From: Elusimicrobiota bacterium
GTDB lineage: Bacteria; Elusimicrobiota; UBA5214; JBBAAG01
DNA length: 24,303 bases
Assembly (NCBI GenBank): GCA_041658405.1
Contig: JBBAAG010000047.1
Location: 1-24,303 of the forward strand
Reading direction: 5' to 3'
In this document: positions 16,234 to 24,303 of the stretch, piece after piece
Layout of the letters: each line of letters starts with the position of its first letter
How positions within the stretch are numbered: position 1 is the stretch's first letter
Notes under the pieces: model-generated
What the model was told of the DNA's origin: nothing
What the model saw: the letters and a program-made list of their open reading frames with translations, nothing else
Databases searched by the model: none
Made by a program: the position numbers and the translations under genes

Positions 16234-16279
16234 AAACTCTGGTGTTTGTTTTTCACAAACACCAGAGTTTCTTTAATTT
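16234..16279 (+). terminator. Intrinsic terminator between the two convergent operons
   Basis: A perfect 16-bp stem (16234-16249 with 16255-16270) closed by a TTTTC loop, followed on the plus strand by CTTTAATTT. It sits 8 bases after the second aminotransferase. On the minus strand the stem is followed only by CGTATTCC, so it may still slow read-through from the opposing PHP gene but looks built for the plus strand. Confidence 0.85.
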
Positions 16280-16325
16280 ACTGAAGCAATTTCACTTTAA
16301 TGCTTTGGAATTGAAGTAGCGTCCC

Positions 16326-18272
16326 TTATCTATCATTTAAAACCCACACAGGTGACGCCCATGCCATCTCTCCGTCAACCTGATGGATTCTAACATAGTA
16401 AAAGATAAACGGTTCTTTTGACCACCGTGCCGGTGGCAGCCACAATTTGTCCAATAATTCGTTATCTTCAAACTTTACAACCAAATCCTGCTGGCTGTTT
16501 CCATCAATGGAACGGATAACAACATTATTACGCAGTATTTCCACTTTATTTATTATTGAAGTGCCATTAACATTAATCTCCACAATCCTGCCATTATTCA
16601 TACCCTTAGATTCTGTTAACACAATCTCACTACCCATGGGATAACCGTTAATTGTATAATCCACCCTTATCCTCGCACTAGTCGTTGCGTAACACCTGCG
16701 TGACCACAACGCGTGGAAGATAGACTCCCTAGTTTTTTCTTTCGCCCATACACCCAGGAGGCCGGGTTTAAAATTATATGGCGGGAAGCCTTTCCTGACA
16801 TTGCTACCGGGATGCGCGCAGTGCATATCCCCTCCGGCAGTGAACCCTATTCTCCATCCCAGTGTTAATCCCCGTTGGACAAACCCTAACGGGTTCTCAC
16901 CGTGGATTACAGAGTTCTCCGGACGGTTAGGCGACATCCTTGACGGCGCACCGCCGGGATATGTATTACCTTGCTCAGTCGCGAGTTCCGAATTTCCCCA
17001 GACAGAATATATCTCCACTAACCTTTCTTTTTCAGGGTCGTGGTCTTTCCAGTCACAATAATTCCCGTCATGCGCGGAATGGTGAGGAATAACAATAGCA
17101 TCTTCATTTTTTAAGGCTGCGAATAGTTTGTTAGGATTATCATACTCCCCTGTTTCTGAACGGTACATCGGCCTATTATCTTTGAGATAATACACATTGC
17201 GGTCACCATCGCCGTTACGTCGCCATTTTGCCCATTCATAACCAAGGAAGGAAACAAATTCACCTGGATTATTAAACACCTTAGCAGAGTTTTGTATTAG
17301 AGACCAAAGCTCGTCATTAGTTTCATATTTATGATCATGATCGGACGTTGCACCAAAATCCAAGGCATCAGCATAACGAAAATTATTGTAACACGTCTCC
17401 AACGTCCCTAACCCATCGGACATTTCAGTATGTTCATGTATCAAACCCCAGAACAACTTTTGTTCAGGTTCAGTTTTTGTAACCACCACAGGATTACTTA
17501 TACCGGCAAGGCCAGTCTTTGGCTCACTGACTTCAATTCTAGTAGTCCCCAGGGTAGTAAGCACAAAATTATTGACCATGACCGCCCCTCCGGGATTTAC
17601 TGCCTCCTGTGTAACCTTCACTACCTGTGTAATACCTTCAGCTTTGACTATAATCTCTTCAGGCAAACCACTCGAAGTATTACCTAATTGATCCTCTACC
17701 CGCACAATAAAATTGAACGGCTTATCCGCAACAACATCCGCAGGTACCAACGGGCATAGAGCCGCTCGCTTACCCCCAACTATATCAACCAAAAACGCGG
17801 TTTTCATAAACCCGTTGTTAAGTAACCACTGTATTTGTTTATGATGCTTGTTTTCTTCCGTACCAACGACAACTAATAAAAAATAGCAGTTCTTCAGAGT
17901 AAACGGCAACGCGTTTGCTTTCTTCCACGATATTTCTAGTTTCGCACCCGAAGGAATACCGGCTTGCGGGATTTTGAACTCTATCCTCAACGGATGTTCC
18001 GTAGATATGGCTTCAAGATTTACTGTATCATTAACTTTCGCATAAAGATATCCATCAGCAACAGAATTATTCATTTGCGGCCGTGTTTGCCAATACCCTG
18101 ATTGCCAACGCGTACCGCCAATCAGGAACACAATTTTTTGTTTCCCGCTAATACCCTGCGGTAATACTACGCGAAACTGCCAGTCAACTTTCTCACCTGC
18201 TATTACAACCTTTGGCTTTACTTCACCAAACAAAATATCTTTCGGTAATCTTAAAGGCAAATAGGTTTTCAT
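16326..18272 (-). CDS. PHP-domain metal-dependent hydrolase-like protein (DUF3604-like)
   Basis: 648 residues with no signal peptide, so cytoplasmic. The N-terminal 270 residues look like two beta-sandwich modules. The PHP-type metal site starts with WGLIHEHTEMSDG (H279, H281), then TSDHDH (309-314), GYEW (E346), PHHSAH (396-401) and GGDMH (D482, H484), matching the order of metal ligands in PHP enzymes and in the DUF3604 family. The C-terminal 100 residues are beta-rich. The likely reaction is metal-dependent hydrolysis of a phosphoester or similar bond; the substrate is unknown. It is last in an operon after two GHL6-type hydrolases. The start is unclear: AGGAGG lies 14 bases before this ATG, but only 5 before an in-frame CTG at 18279-18281. 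Confidence 0.8.
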   Translation of the reverse strand: MKTYLPLRLPKDILFGEVKPKVVIAGEKVDWQFRVVLPQGISGKQKIVFLIGGTRWQSGYWQTRPQMNNSVADGYLYAKVNDTVNLEAISTEHPLRIEFKIPQAGIPSGAKLEISWKKANALPFTLKNCYFLLVVVGTEENKHHKQIQWLLNNGFMKTAFLVDIVGGKRAALCPLVPADVVADKPFNFIVRVEDQLGNTSSGLPEEIIVKAEGITQVVKVTQEAVNPGGAVMVNNFVLTTLGTTRIEVSEPKTGLAGISNPVVVTKTEPEQKLFWGLIHEHTEMSDGLGTLETCYNNFRYADALDFGATSDHDHKYETNDELWSLIQNSAKVFNNPGEFVSFLGYEWAKWRRNGDGDRNVYYLKDNRPMYRSETGEYDNPNKLFAALKNEDAIVIPHHSAHDGNYCDWKDHDPEKERLVEIYSVWGNSELATEQGNTYPGGAPSRMSPNRPENSVIHGENPLGFVQRGLTLGWRIGFTAGGDMHCAHPGSNVRKGFPPYNFKPGLLGVWAKEKTRESIFHALWSRRCYATTSARIRVDYTINGYPMGSEIVLTESKGMNNGRIVEINVNGTSIINKVEILRNNVVIRSIDGNSQQDLVVKFEDNELLDKLWLPPARWSKEPFIFYYVRIHQVDGEMAWASPVWVLNDR

Positions 18273-18303
18273 TATTCTCAGTTATACCTCCTGTTTATTG
18301 TTA

Positions 18304-20514
18304 TTATTCAACTATATAAACGTCGTAAAGTTCCAGTATCCCGACTTTGAACTTAATACCATCCCCATTATCGAGATGTTGAGCTGTTACAGATTTCATA
18401 CTTCCAAGTTTTTTTACTTTTGACAACCCCGGACGATGAAGGATAACCTCAAAATTACGAACGGGTATAGTTTCACGTGCCAACCTCGGGCGGTCAGCGG
18501 TAAGGTTAATCATATGAACAATAACCTGTTTTCCTCCATTTTTTTGACGTATATACATTTCAACTGATACCGGTGCGGTAGTTTCTACCACCAACTTATT
18601 TTGTAACGCTATCCGTACCGCTGCAACAAGGACATTTTCCTGTGAATGATCCCTAAACTGCGAAATAGCGCTTGCTATCAAATTCGGGAAATACACAACA
18701 GCCCCTTTCCCGTGTTTATGCACTACCATTGCGGGATAATCCGATACCGGCTGCAGCGTTGTATACGCTCCTGCAGTAGGCTGCATATATCTTAATGGAA
18801 CCACACAATCCTCAGCGACCTTTGTATTGAAACAATACGCAGGCCGCGGGATAAGGTCGTAGTCAGACACCGCGGATATCTGTGCATCAATTGATTTGTC
18901 TCCAGACGCCACTTTTTTTATATATTGTTCAAATGGGCTGGTAGGATACATCCCGTCAATACTTTTCACTCCGCAAAGGCTGGTGAGCAACACATTTTTA
19001 TCTCTAGGATTACCCCATTCATCATACCCGCCGGATTCGAACATATTGACAACACTACCCCCCGCTGAAACGTACTCCATAACCTTCTTCACCTGCGCAT
19101 CACTAAGGCACGCGGTATTCGCAAGGATAAGCGTTTTGTATTTCTTAAGTTTTTCGGTTAATAAATCGTTATCCATAATAATATCAAACTGCACATGCGC
19201 CTGCGCTAATGCGTTGTACACTCCAATATACGATCCGTCAGTAATACCGTCGCATATAGCCTTACGTTTAGCAGTATCCTCCGGTGTCAACGTCGACGCT
19301 GTATCTACCACCAACCCTTCCTCTTTCCCAGACCCAACTTTTTCATATAACGTTTTGATATTACTTAAATAATACTTTTTTGTCTGGTCACTGCTTAGCA
19401 CTGCAACATCCGCAACGGGTTGTGTATCAGTAAAATATTCTTCATTATCTTCAATAAAACCCTGTATACGGTTTACCGGTTGTATCAACGCTTTAGGGTT
19501 TTGCTCAATTGCATAGTCAAACACTGCAAACCACGGATTTGCCCCGCAGGCAACAGTTTGCGCAATCGAAAGTTCAATCTCCAATGGCGGTAACGGCAGG
19601 TAATGCCATGCGCCTAACGCGTAATGAGTATACACAATCGCGGGTAACGTACCTGATGTAAGATACTTCGCTGCCATCGACGAAAAATAGGGTGATGTAT
19701 TACTACCAAGACCGATAAACGCTTCCGCACTGTTAACATCCTGATATAACTGCAACTTTTCCTGTTGCCGTCCGGTATTCCGTGTTCCCGCAGAGAACGA
19801 CCCGCCGTTTAGGTAAATCACAGCATCAGGATTGATTGATTTTACTGCGGCTTGCGCATCACGTAGATAGAACGCAAGCGAATCATTGCGAAACTCAACC
19901 AACTGTTTCCACGCAAGGTTGCTCCAGTTTTCCGTTCTTGGAATCTCCGCACCGTACTTCTCTTTAAACTGTTTCGCGCAATATGTACAGAAACATGCCC
20001 GAGGAAATACTACGGGCCCGTCAAGGAAAACACCGGCGATACCGGTCCGCATAATTTCTTTTAGCATCTCATACGACCAGTCACGCCACGGGCTGTTCAC
20101 GCACATTGTTGTACCATTACCGTATAGAGGATATATCCGTCCGTATGGACGCCCATCGGCAAGCATTTGTTCCCAATCCTTATGTTGATCACCAAACTCG
20201 TAATTAAACCAGTGAAGGTTGGTGTATGCAAGGACTTTAATACCATTAGCTTCCGCATGCGGGAGATAATCTCGCAGAGTGTCAAAATTACCCAACACTT
20301 TCGCTTTCTCATACTTTGGAGTGTTAAATGTAACAATATGCCCCGACCCGGGTGAACACGCAAGGTTTGCCATCACCCATTGAACGTTACACCGATACTT
20401 TGTCCTCACCTCTTTCGCAACCTTTGCAAGATTCTTTTTTGCGAACCGCTGAACTTCTGTGATGTAGTCCAACCTCATGATCCGCATCGGTTTGTTTACC
20501 CAGTTTTTGCTCAT
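18304..20514 (-). CDS. GHL6-type glycoside hydrolase-like protein with amidotransferase-like (GH42 trimerisation-type) domain, copy 1
   Basis: 736 residues without a signal peptide. The barrel domain (about 1-360) has KVLAYTNLHWF (93-103), GVFLDGPVVF (161-170, predicted catalytic strand) and, directly after it, CFCTYC (174-179). A flavodoxin/glutamine-amidotransferase-like domain follows (about 365-515: VADVAVLSS, KKYKTLILANTACLSDAQVKKVMEYVSAGGSVV), the arrangement seen in GH42 beta-galactosidases. The last 220 residues are beta-rich. AGGAAG lies 10 bases before the ATG. It is a diverged paralogue of the next gene upstream and shares its order of domains and cysteine motif. The role is probably hydrolysis of an imported oligosaccharide in the cytoplasm; activity of GHL6 proteins is largely unproven. 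Confidence 0.8.
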   Translation of the reverse strand: MSKNWVNKPMRIMRLDYITEVQRFAKKNLAKVAKEVRTKYRCNVQWVMANLACSPGSGHIVTFNTPKYEKAKVLGNFDTLRDYLPHAEANGIKVLAYTNLHWFNYEFGDQHKDWEQMLADGRPYGRIYPLYGNGTTMCVNSPWRDWSYEMLKEIMRTGIAGVFLDGPVVFPRACFCTYCAKQFKEKYGAEIPRTENWSNLAWKQLVEFRNDSLAFYLRDAQAAVKSINPDAVIYLNGGSFSAGTRNTGRQQEKLQLYQDVNSAEAFIGLGSNTSPYFSSMAAKYLTSGTLPAIVYTHYALGAWHYLPLPPLEIELSIAQTVACGANPWFAVFDYAIEQNPKALIQPVNRIQGFIEDNEEYFTDTQPVADVAVLSSDQTKKYYLSNIKTLYEKVGSGKEEGLVVDTASTLTPEDTAKRKAICDGITDGSYIGVYNALAQAHVQFDIIMDNDLLTEKLKKYKTLILANTACLSDAQVKKVMEYVSAGGSVVNMFESGGYDEWGNPRDKNVLLTSLCGVKSIDGMYPTSPFEQYIKKVASGDKSIDAQISAVSDYDLIPRPAYCFNTKVAEDCVVPLRYMQPTAGAYTTLQPVSDYPAMVVHKHGKGAVVYFPNLIASAISQFRDHSQENVLVAAVRIALQNKLVVETTAPVSVEMYIRQKNGGKQVIVHMINLTADRPRLARETIPVRNFEVILHRPGLSKVKKLGSMKSVTAQHLDNGDGIKFKVGILELYDVYIVE

Positions 20515-20540
20515 ACAACAACAACTTCCTCTCTTATTTA

Positions 20541-22673
20541 TTACTTAATAACCACAACTTCGTAATCCCCGACTGTTGATAGTTTGAATGTCACATACCC
20601 GGCTTTCACAACGGATTTAATCTTTTTCCCAGCTGCCAATACACGGACATCCGACTTTTTCCCGCTAAACTTCACTCCTATTTCCATGTCATACACTTGA
20701 ACAATATCTTCTACAGGCCGCGAGATCCGAGTGGTCCAGTTGAGGATATGCAGGACAATAGTCCCGTCGTCAAGTTTGCGGAGGTTAAACTCTACCGACT
20801 TCGGTGCATTAGTTTTCAGTTGTAACGGCTGGCTCCACTTGACCGCGTTTGCGACGAACTCGCGGATATCACGGATTCTGTACTTGTAAAACAACACTCC
20901 AACAAGGCCGGAGAAATACACGACTTTCCCTTTACCATACTCCCCGACAACTAAGCCGGGTAGGTCCGACGTCCCAACGAACGAGTGGTACCTATGCGGG
21001 ATCGGGTTCATCAGTTGAGTCAATACCTGGTAATCCGTGTTTTTCTTTAACTTCACCTTAAAATTGTAGTGCGGTATCGGCAGATAATTCCCTACGGTAT
21101 TGCTGCTTGTAACCTTATGTTTTTTTATAATCTTCTGGTAATCCCGAACAGTCTGGAAAACATTATCTTCCTTCGCAAAAGGTTCAATAACAGCGTTCAA
21201 ACATTTAAGCTGATATTCATGCATACGTTTGCCAAACTCGTCGTATAACGACGCTTCAAATGACGTGATTACTGTCCCTCCATTTGCGACAAAAGCGTCT
21301 ACGATCTTGATTTGGTTTGCGTTCATCGCCGCAGCGTTCGGCATAATCAACGTTTTATATTTTTTGAGGTCACCGCTTTCGATGTTGACATTCCCAATAA
21401 CGTCGAACGGTATATGCGCCTGTGTCAACATTTCGTAGAACCCGCGGAAGCAGGACTGGTACTCCTTATTCGCCTGGGTCGCTTGAATTTCGTAATGATG
21501 CGTTCCCGCCGCACCGCCAAGCGTAGCTTTAGTATAATAATCCTCTGTATGGTTCGACCACAGGATCGCAACGTTATTCGCTGATTCTGTGAGGAAATAC
21601 TTTTCGTTCTTATGGATAAACCCGAACATATCGTTGATCGGTTTCATTTTCGCGGTATCGTTAACCATCTGGTAATCATCGATCGTTACAAACGGATACG
21701 CACCGTTAGCCGCGGTTTCTGCGATCAACAACCGCATATCTGCCGTAGGTAACGTGTAATAATCCCATGTTTTGTGGCCGTAACAAAGATATATCGTTGC
21801 GGTTTTATCATCCCGCGCGATTGCGCGTTCGTACTTCGCCGCAGCGCCTGCACCCCAGATGGGTACTGTTATAGGCTCGCCGTAAAATACGAAATGTTCC
21901 GCACCAATGTTCTCGGAATAATCGCGCAGTTCCTCCGCGCCAAGGCAGTTGAACCACGTGGTGTTGAGCACCACGCTGTTTTTGTAGATCGGAATCCGAC
22001 GGATTTTGTGTACTACCTCGTGCATCAACGCGAGGTAGTTTCGCATAGAATCGTAACGGAACTTGAGGAACGCGTACCAAATCTCTGAATTCCAGTCCGA
22101 TGCAACGGGCATTTCAGCACCGGTTTGTTTCTTAAACATTTCCTTGCAAACCGGGCAGTAACATGTTCCTTGAAAAACTGCAGGACCGTCTAGGAATATA
22201 CCGTCAATCGGGTAATTAACTGTGAGTTCGGTCAACACGTCAGTCGAGTATTTCTGAAACTCTGGAACGTTGACACAGGGAGCGCCGCCGCCGTACGAAA
22301 ACCCGAGGCTAAACTTTTTTCCATCTGCCATGATTAGCGACCAGGAAGGGTGTTCGTTTATAAAACTGTCGGGAAACCAGTGGCCGTTGAAGTACGCAAT
22401 GACTTTCATATTATTCTTATGCCCAAGATTGACGACTTCACCGAAAAAGTCGCGGTTGCCGATCCACGGCGCTTTTTCGATAACTTTACTGTTATAAAAC
22501 GCGCGTACTGTGTCAGGCGAAGACGAACCCGTTGCGGGATAATGGATTACCGTAGCATTCGCTTTTTTCGAAACTTCAATAATCCGTTTTGGGTCAAGAA
22601 TTTTGGTGTCCTGGCTGCAAGCAGAGAACCACAAAAACCGGTGAAAACGCGGGTCGTTAAACAAATGTTTCAT
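20541..22673 (-). CDS. GHL6-type glycoside hydrolase-like protein with amidotransferase-like domain, copy 2
   Basis: About 710 residues, no signal peptide. The barrel has MKVIAYFNGHWFP, DGIFLDGPAVF and CYCPVC just behind it, equivalent to DGPVVF/CFCTYC in the neighbouring copy. The amidotransferase-like domain is centred on LKKYKTLIMPNAAAMNANQIKIVDAFVANGGTVI. The tail is beta-rich and ends GDYEVVVIK. An ATG at 22694 in the same frame would overlap the cysE stop by 13 bases without a Shine-Dalgarno. I prefer 22673, with AAGTGA about 8 bases upstream and a gap of 8 after cysE. The two paralogues differ along their whole length, so the duplication is old and their substrates may differ. Confidence 0.8.
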   Translation of the reverse strand: MKHLFNDPRFHRFLWFSACSQDTKILDPKRIIEVSKKANATVIHYPATGSSSPDTVRAFYNSKVIEKAPWIGNRDFFGEVVNLGHKNNMKVIAYFNGHWFPDSFINEHPSWSLIMADGKKFSLGFSYGGGAPCVNVPEFQKYSTDVLTELTVNYPIDGIFLDGPAVFQGTCYCPVCKEMFKKQTGAEMPVASDWNSEIWYAFLKFRYDSMRNYLALMHEVVHKIRRIPIYKNSVVLNTTWFNCLGAEELRDYSENIGAEHFVFYGEPITVPIWGAGAAAKYERAIARDDKTATIYLCYGHKTWDYYTLPTADMRLLIAETAANGAYPFVTIDDYQMVNDTAKMKPINDMFGFIHKNEKYFLTESANNVAILWSNHTEDYYTKATLGGAAGTHHYEIQATQANKEYQSCFRGFYEMLTQAHIPFDVIGNVNIESGDLKKYKTLIMPNAAAMNANQIKIVDAFVANGGTVITSFEASLYDEFGKRMHEYQLKCLNAVIEPFAKEDNVFQTVRDYQKIIKKHKVTSSNTVGNYLPIPHYNFKVKLKKNTDYQVLTQLMNPIPHRYHSFVGTSDLPGLVVGEYGKGKVVYFSGLVGVLFYKYRIRDIREFVANAVKWSQPLQLKTNAPKSVEFNLRKLDDGTIVLHILNWTTRISRPVEDIVQVYDMEIGVKFSGKKSDVRVLAAGKKIKSVVKAGYVTFKLSTVGDYEVVVIK

Positions 22674-22681
22674 ATGGTTGA

Positions 22682-23428
22682 TCACTTTTTGCATTCGCTA
22701 CTGTTGCTATTCCCGTTTTCATTTTCAAACTCGGCTTCGATTTCCTTTTTCTTCTTTTCGAAGTACTCGTCAATATTCGCGACGACGCCCATCTTGGATT
22801 CCACTTCTTTTATCCGTGTTTCCAACGCGTTTTGTTCTTTCACTACGAACTTGATCGCTTCCGCCACAGGATCTGGAAGTTTACCGTGCTGCAACTGGTC
22901 CAGGTCAGCTTTTGTAAACCCAAGCCCCACCCGTGCTGGAACACCCACAGCCGTCGCACCAGCTGGAACATCGTGTAAAACAACCGACCCCGCACCGATA
23001 CGCGCACCGTCGCCGATATTAATTGGTCCGAGCACTGTCGCACCAGTACCAACAACAACGTTGCTGCCCAATGTAGGATGACGTTTCCCTTTGTTTAACG
23101 ACGTACCACCAAGAACAACCCCGGCGTAGATAAGGCAGTTATCGCCAATCACCGCGGTTTCCCCAATAACTACGCCCATACCGTGGTCAACAAAAAACTT
23201 ATGCCCTATTGTTGCACCGGGATGGATTTCGATACCCGTGAAAAACCGGTTCAAATGCGATACTAACCGTGCAAGTGTGTAGAAATGGATTTTGTAGAAA
23301 ATATGCGCGATGCGGTGTGACCACAACGCGTGTAAGCCCGGGTAGCAGAGGAGTACTTCAAACACATTCCTCGCTGCTGGGTCTTTCTCAAATACTGTTT
23401 TTATGTCTTCCACAAACCTAATTACCAT
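22682..23428 (-). CDS. cysE: Serine O-acetyltransferase
   Basis: 248 residues. It converts L-serine and acetyl-CoA to O-acetylserine, the first step of cysteine synthesis, in the cytoplasm. The N-terminal helical part (1-65) includes DPAARNVFEVLLCYPGLHALWSHRIAH. The left-handed beta-helix of hexapeptide repeats (about 66-165) carries the Asp81-His82 pair (FVDHGMG) and His117 (KRHPTLG), the expected catalytic residues, and the GGTS loop for CoA. After VGVPARVGLGF there is an extension of about 75 residues (174-248), strongly charged, heptad-like and ending in a Asn/Glu/Ser/Lys tail, that the compact EpsC-type enzymes lack. GGCGGA precedes the ATG. It lies between mnmA and the GHL6 pair. Confidence 0.93.
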   Translation of the reverse strand: MVIRFVEDIKTVFEKDPAARNVFEVLLCYPGLHALWSHRIAHIFYKIHFYTLARLVSHLNRFFTGIEIHPGATIGHKFFVDHGMGVVIGETAVIGDNCLIYAGVVLGGTSLNKGKRHPTLGSNVVVGTGATVLGPINIGDGARIGAGSVVLHDVPAGATAVGVPARVGLGFTKADLDQLQHGKLPDPVAEAIKFVVKEQNALETRIKEVESKMGVVANIDEYFEKKKKEIEAEFENENGNSNSSECKK

Positions 23429-23474
23429 TTTTCCGCCCGCTTTCTCCCAAATTCATGAATATATTTACTTTTTT

Positions 23475-23503
23475 ATTATATACAAATTTCGTTAATAATT
23501 AAA
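23475..23503 (-). promoter_or_regulatory. Possible promoter for cysE and the downstream minus-strand genes
   Basis: On the minus strand there is a perfect TATAAT (23475-23480) with a 17-bp spacer and a poor -35, TTTAAT (23498-23503). Transcription would begin near 23468, about 40 bases before cysE. If real, the GHL6/PHP genes could be expressed independently of mnmA. Confidence 0.4.
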
Positions 23504-23514
23504 CAGTTGCATAA

Positions 23515-24303
23515 TTATATTATACCTCCCCCGAGCACGGTATTCCCGTCGAGGCTATAAAACACCGCGGATTGTCCCGGTGTAACCGCGCGTTGAGGTT
23601 CATCAAACTTCAACCTCAACTTTCTGCTATCATTCTCTAAAGTGCTTATCACACACCCTGCGAGCTTGTGCTGGTACCTGATTTTAGCCATACATTTTAG
23701 TGGCAGCAAAACAGGATGTTTTACAATCCAATTAATATTACATACATCCACCTGTGACGTATATAACTCAGTTTCATCCCCCACAACAACCATGTTTTTA
23801 TCCACAAGTATTTTTGTCACATACAACGGTTTCTTTGCGGATACCCCCAACCCCTGCCGCTGCCCGATAGTATAGTACAGTATCCCTTTGTGTTTCCCTA
23901 ACACTTTACCCGAAGTATTGATGATATCTCCCGGAACAACTCTCACGGGTTTAGTTTCATTTTTTGTTAACCACTCAACAACAAATTCCGCATATTTTTT
24001 GCCGGTAACGAAACACACCTCCTGGCTTTCCTTTTTTTCTGCAACAGGCAACCCTGCATTTTTTGCGCATATGCGTACACCGGTTTTTGTAAACCCACCC
24101 AATGGCAAAAGTATATACGGCAAAGTTTTCTGGTTAAGTTCATACAGCCAATACGACTGATCTTTATGCTCATCCACCCCGCGGGTGAGGTTATACACAA
24201 CCTTGCCATCCACCGTCTCTGATAACACTTGCGCGTAATGCCCGGTCGCAAGATAAGTAAACCCCATAGCTTTTATTTTGTCCAATAATAACCCGAACTT
24301 TAT
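23515..24303 (-). CDS. mnmA: tRNA 2-thiouridine synthase MnmA (N-terminus beyond window)
   Basis: The frame is open through the right edge, so the N-terminal third or so (ATP-binding P-loop, first catalytic Cys) lies outside. The visible part starts at IKFGLLLDKIKAMGFTYLATGHYA, the conserved region just after the CN..IKF motif. It contains the DEHKDQSYWLY segment and ESQEVCFV with the second catalytic Cys, and ends in the expected barrel with VLGGGII. The enzyme adds sulfur at C2 of the wobble uridine in tRNA for Glu, Gln and Lys. The in-frame TTG at 24283-24285 should not be taken as the start because homologous sequence continues upstream of it. It is 86 bases before cysE. Confidence 0.92.
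   Translation of the reverse strand: MKFGLLLDKIKAMGFTYLATGHYAQVLSETVDGKVVYNLTRGVDEHKDQSYWLYELNQKTLPYILLPLGGFTKTGVRICAKNAGLPVAEKKESQEVCFVTGKKYAEFVVEWLTKNETKPVRVVPGDIINTSGKVLGKHKGILYYTIGQRQGLGVSAKKPLYVTKILVDKNMVVVGDETELYTSQVDVCNINWIVKHPVLLPLKCMAKIRYQHKLAGCVISTLENDSRKLRLKFDEPQRAVTPGQSAVFYSLDGNTVLGGGII

Noticed and set aside
18896..19372. Plus-strand open frame of 158 codons
   Set aside because: Antisense shadow of the GHL6-type gene; no start signal or recognisable domain.
22350..23081. Plus-strand open frame of 243 codons antisense to cysE and the GHL6 gene
   Set aside because: Composition is Ser/Phe/Arg-rich with no family resemblance or Shine-Dalgarno, and it mirrors well-supported minus-strand coding sequence.
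24283..24285. TTG as the start of a 256-residue protein at the right edge
   Set aside because: MnmA-family sequence (IKFGLL) continues upstream in the same frame to the window edge, so the gene is partial rather than short.
1..24303. CRISPR arrays, tRNA or rRNA genes
   Set aside because: No evenly spaced direct repeats, cloverleaf-like sequences or conserved rRNA stretches were seen on either strand.

Overview
The window comes from a Gram-negative-type bacterium. Evidence is a predicted outer-membrane beta-barrel-like protein ending in Phe, a lipoprotein signal, several Sec signal peptides and an ECF sigma/anti-sigma pair. DNA is moderately AT-rich with mostly good Shine-Dalgarno sites. The mix of DegT-type aminotransferases, GHL6/GHL10-type 'hypothetical glycosyl hydrolases', a PHP-domain protein, and kelch/DUF2341 surface proteins resembles genomes of poorly cultivated phyla (Elusimicrobiota, Firestonebacteria, Omnitrophota, Planctomycetes/Lentisphaerae-like). 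I cannot fix the lineage from sequence alone.

Region 1 (1-4903, minus strand): a compact operon of an ECF sigma factor, a transmembrane zinc-finger anti-sigma factor whose outer part looks like a PrcB C-terminal domain, and a very large secreted kelch/DUF2341/Fn3-like protein that runs off the left edge (1089 codons, no in-frame stop). The layout suggests an envelope-sensing regulator controlling a surface protein.

Region 2 (4904-6734): mostly decayed sequence. It has the start of a secreted protein cut off by a 143-bp element, remnants with no clear gene, a small beta-barrel-like protein gene (minus) with its own promoter, and a second, 89-bp copy of the same element. Both elements have TG...CA inverted ends resembling IS21-family ends, with no transposase between them.

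Region 3 (6735-16226, plus strand): one probable transcription unit behind a good sigma-70-type promoter. It encodes a DegT aminotransferase, a secreted metallophosphoesterase fused to an eight-bladed PQQ-like propeller, an ABC-type solute-binding lipoprotein, a glutamate-dehydrogenase-family enzyme, a secreted GHL10-type hydrolase with a CBM9-like domain, and a second DegT aminotransferase. It ends at a strong 16-bp-stem hairpin.

Region 4 (16326-24303, minus strand): converges on that hairpin. It reads from mnmA (partial, right edge) through cysE, two diverged paralogous GHL6-type hydrolases without signal peptides, and a PHP-domain protein.

Taken together, regions 3 and 4 look like a two-operon island for processing an unusual, perhaps amino-sugar or cyclitol-containing, glycan: exported binding and hydrolysis (SBP, GHL10-CBM9, phosphoesterase), cytoplasmic hydrolysis (GHL6 pair, PHP protein), and amino-group transfer (two DegT enzymes with a dehydrogenase that could supply or drain glutamate). 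This is inference from family membership and context; no substrate can be read from the sequence.
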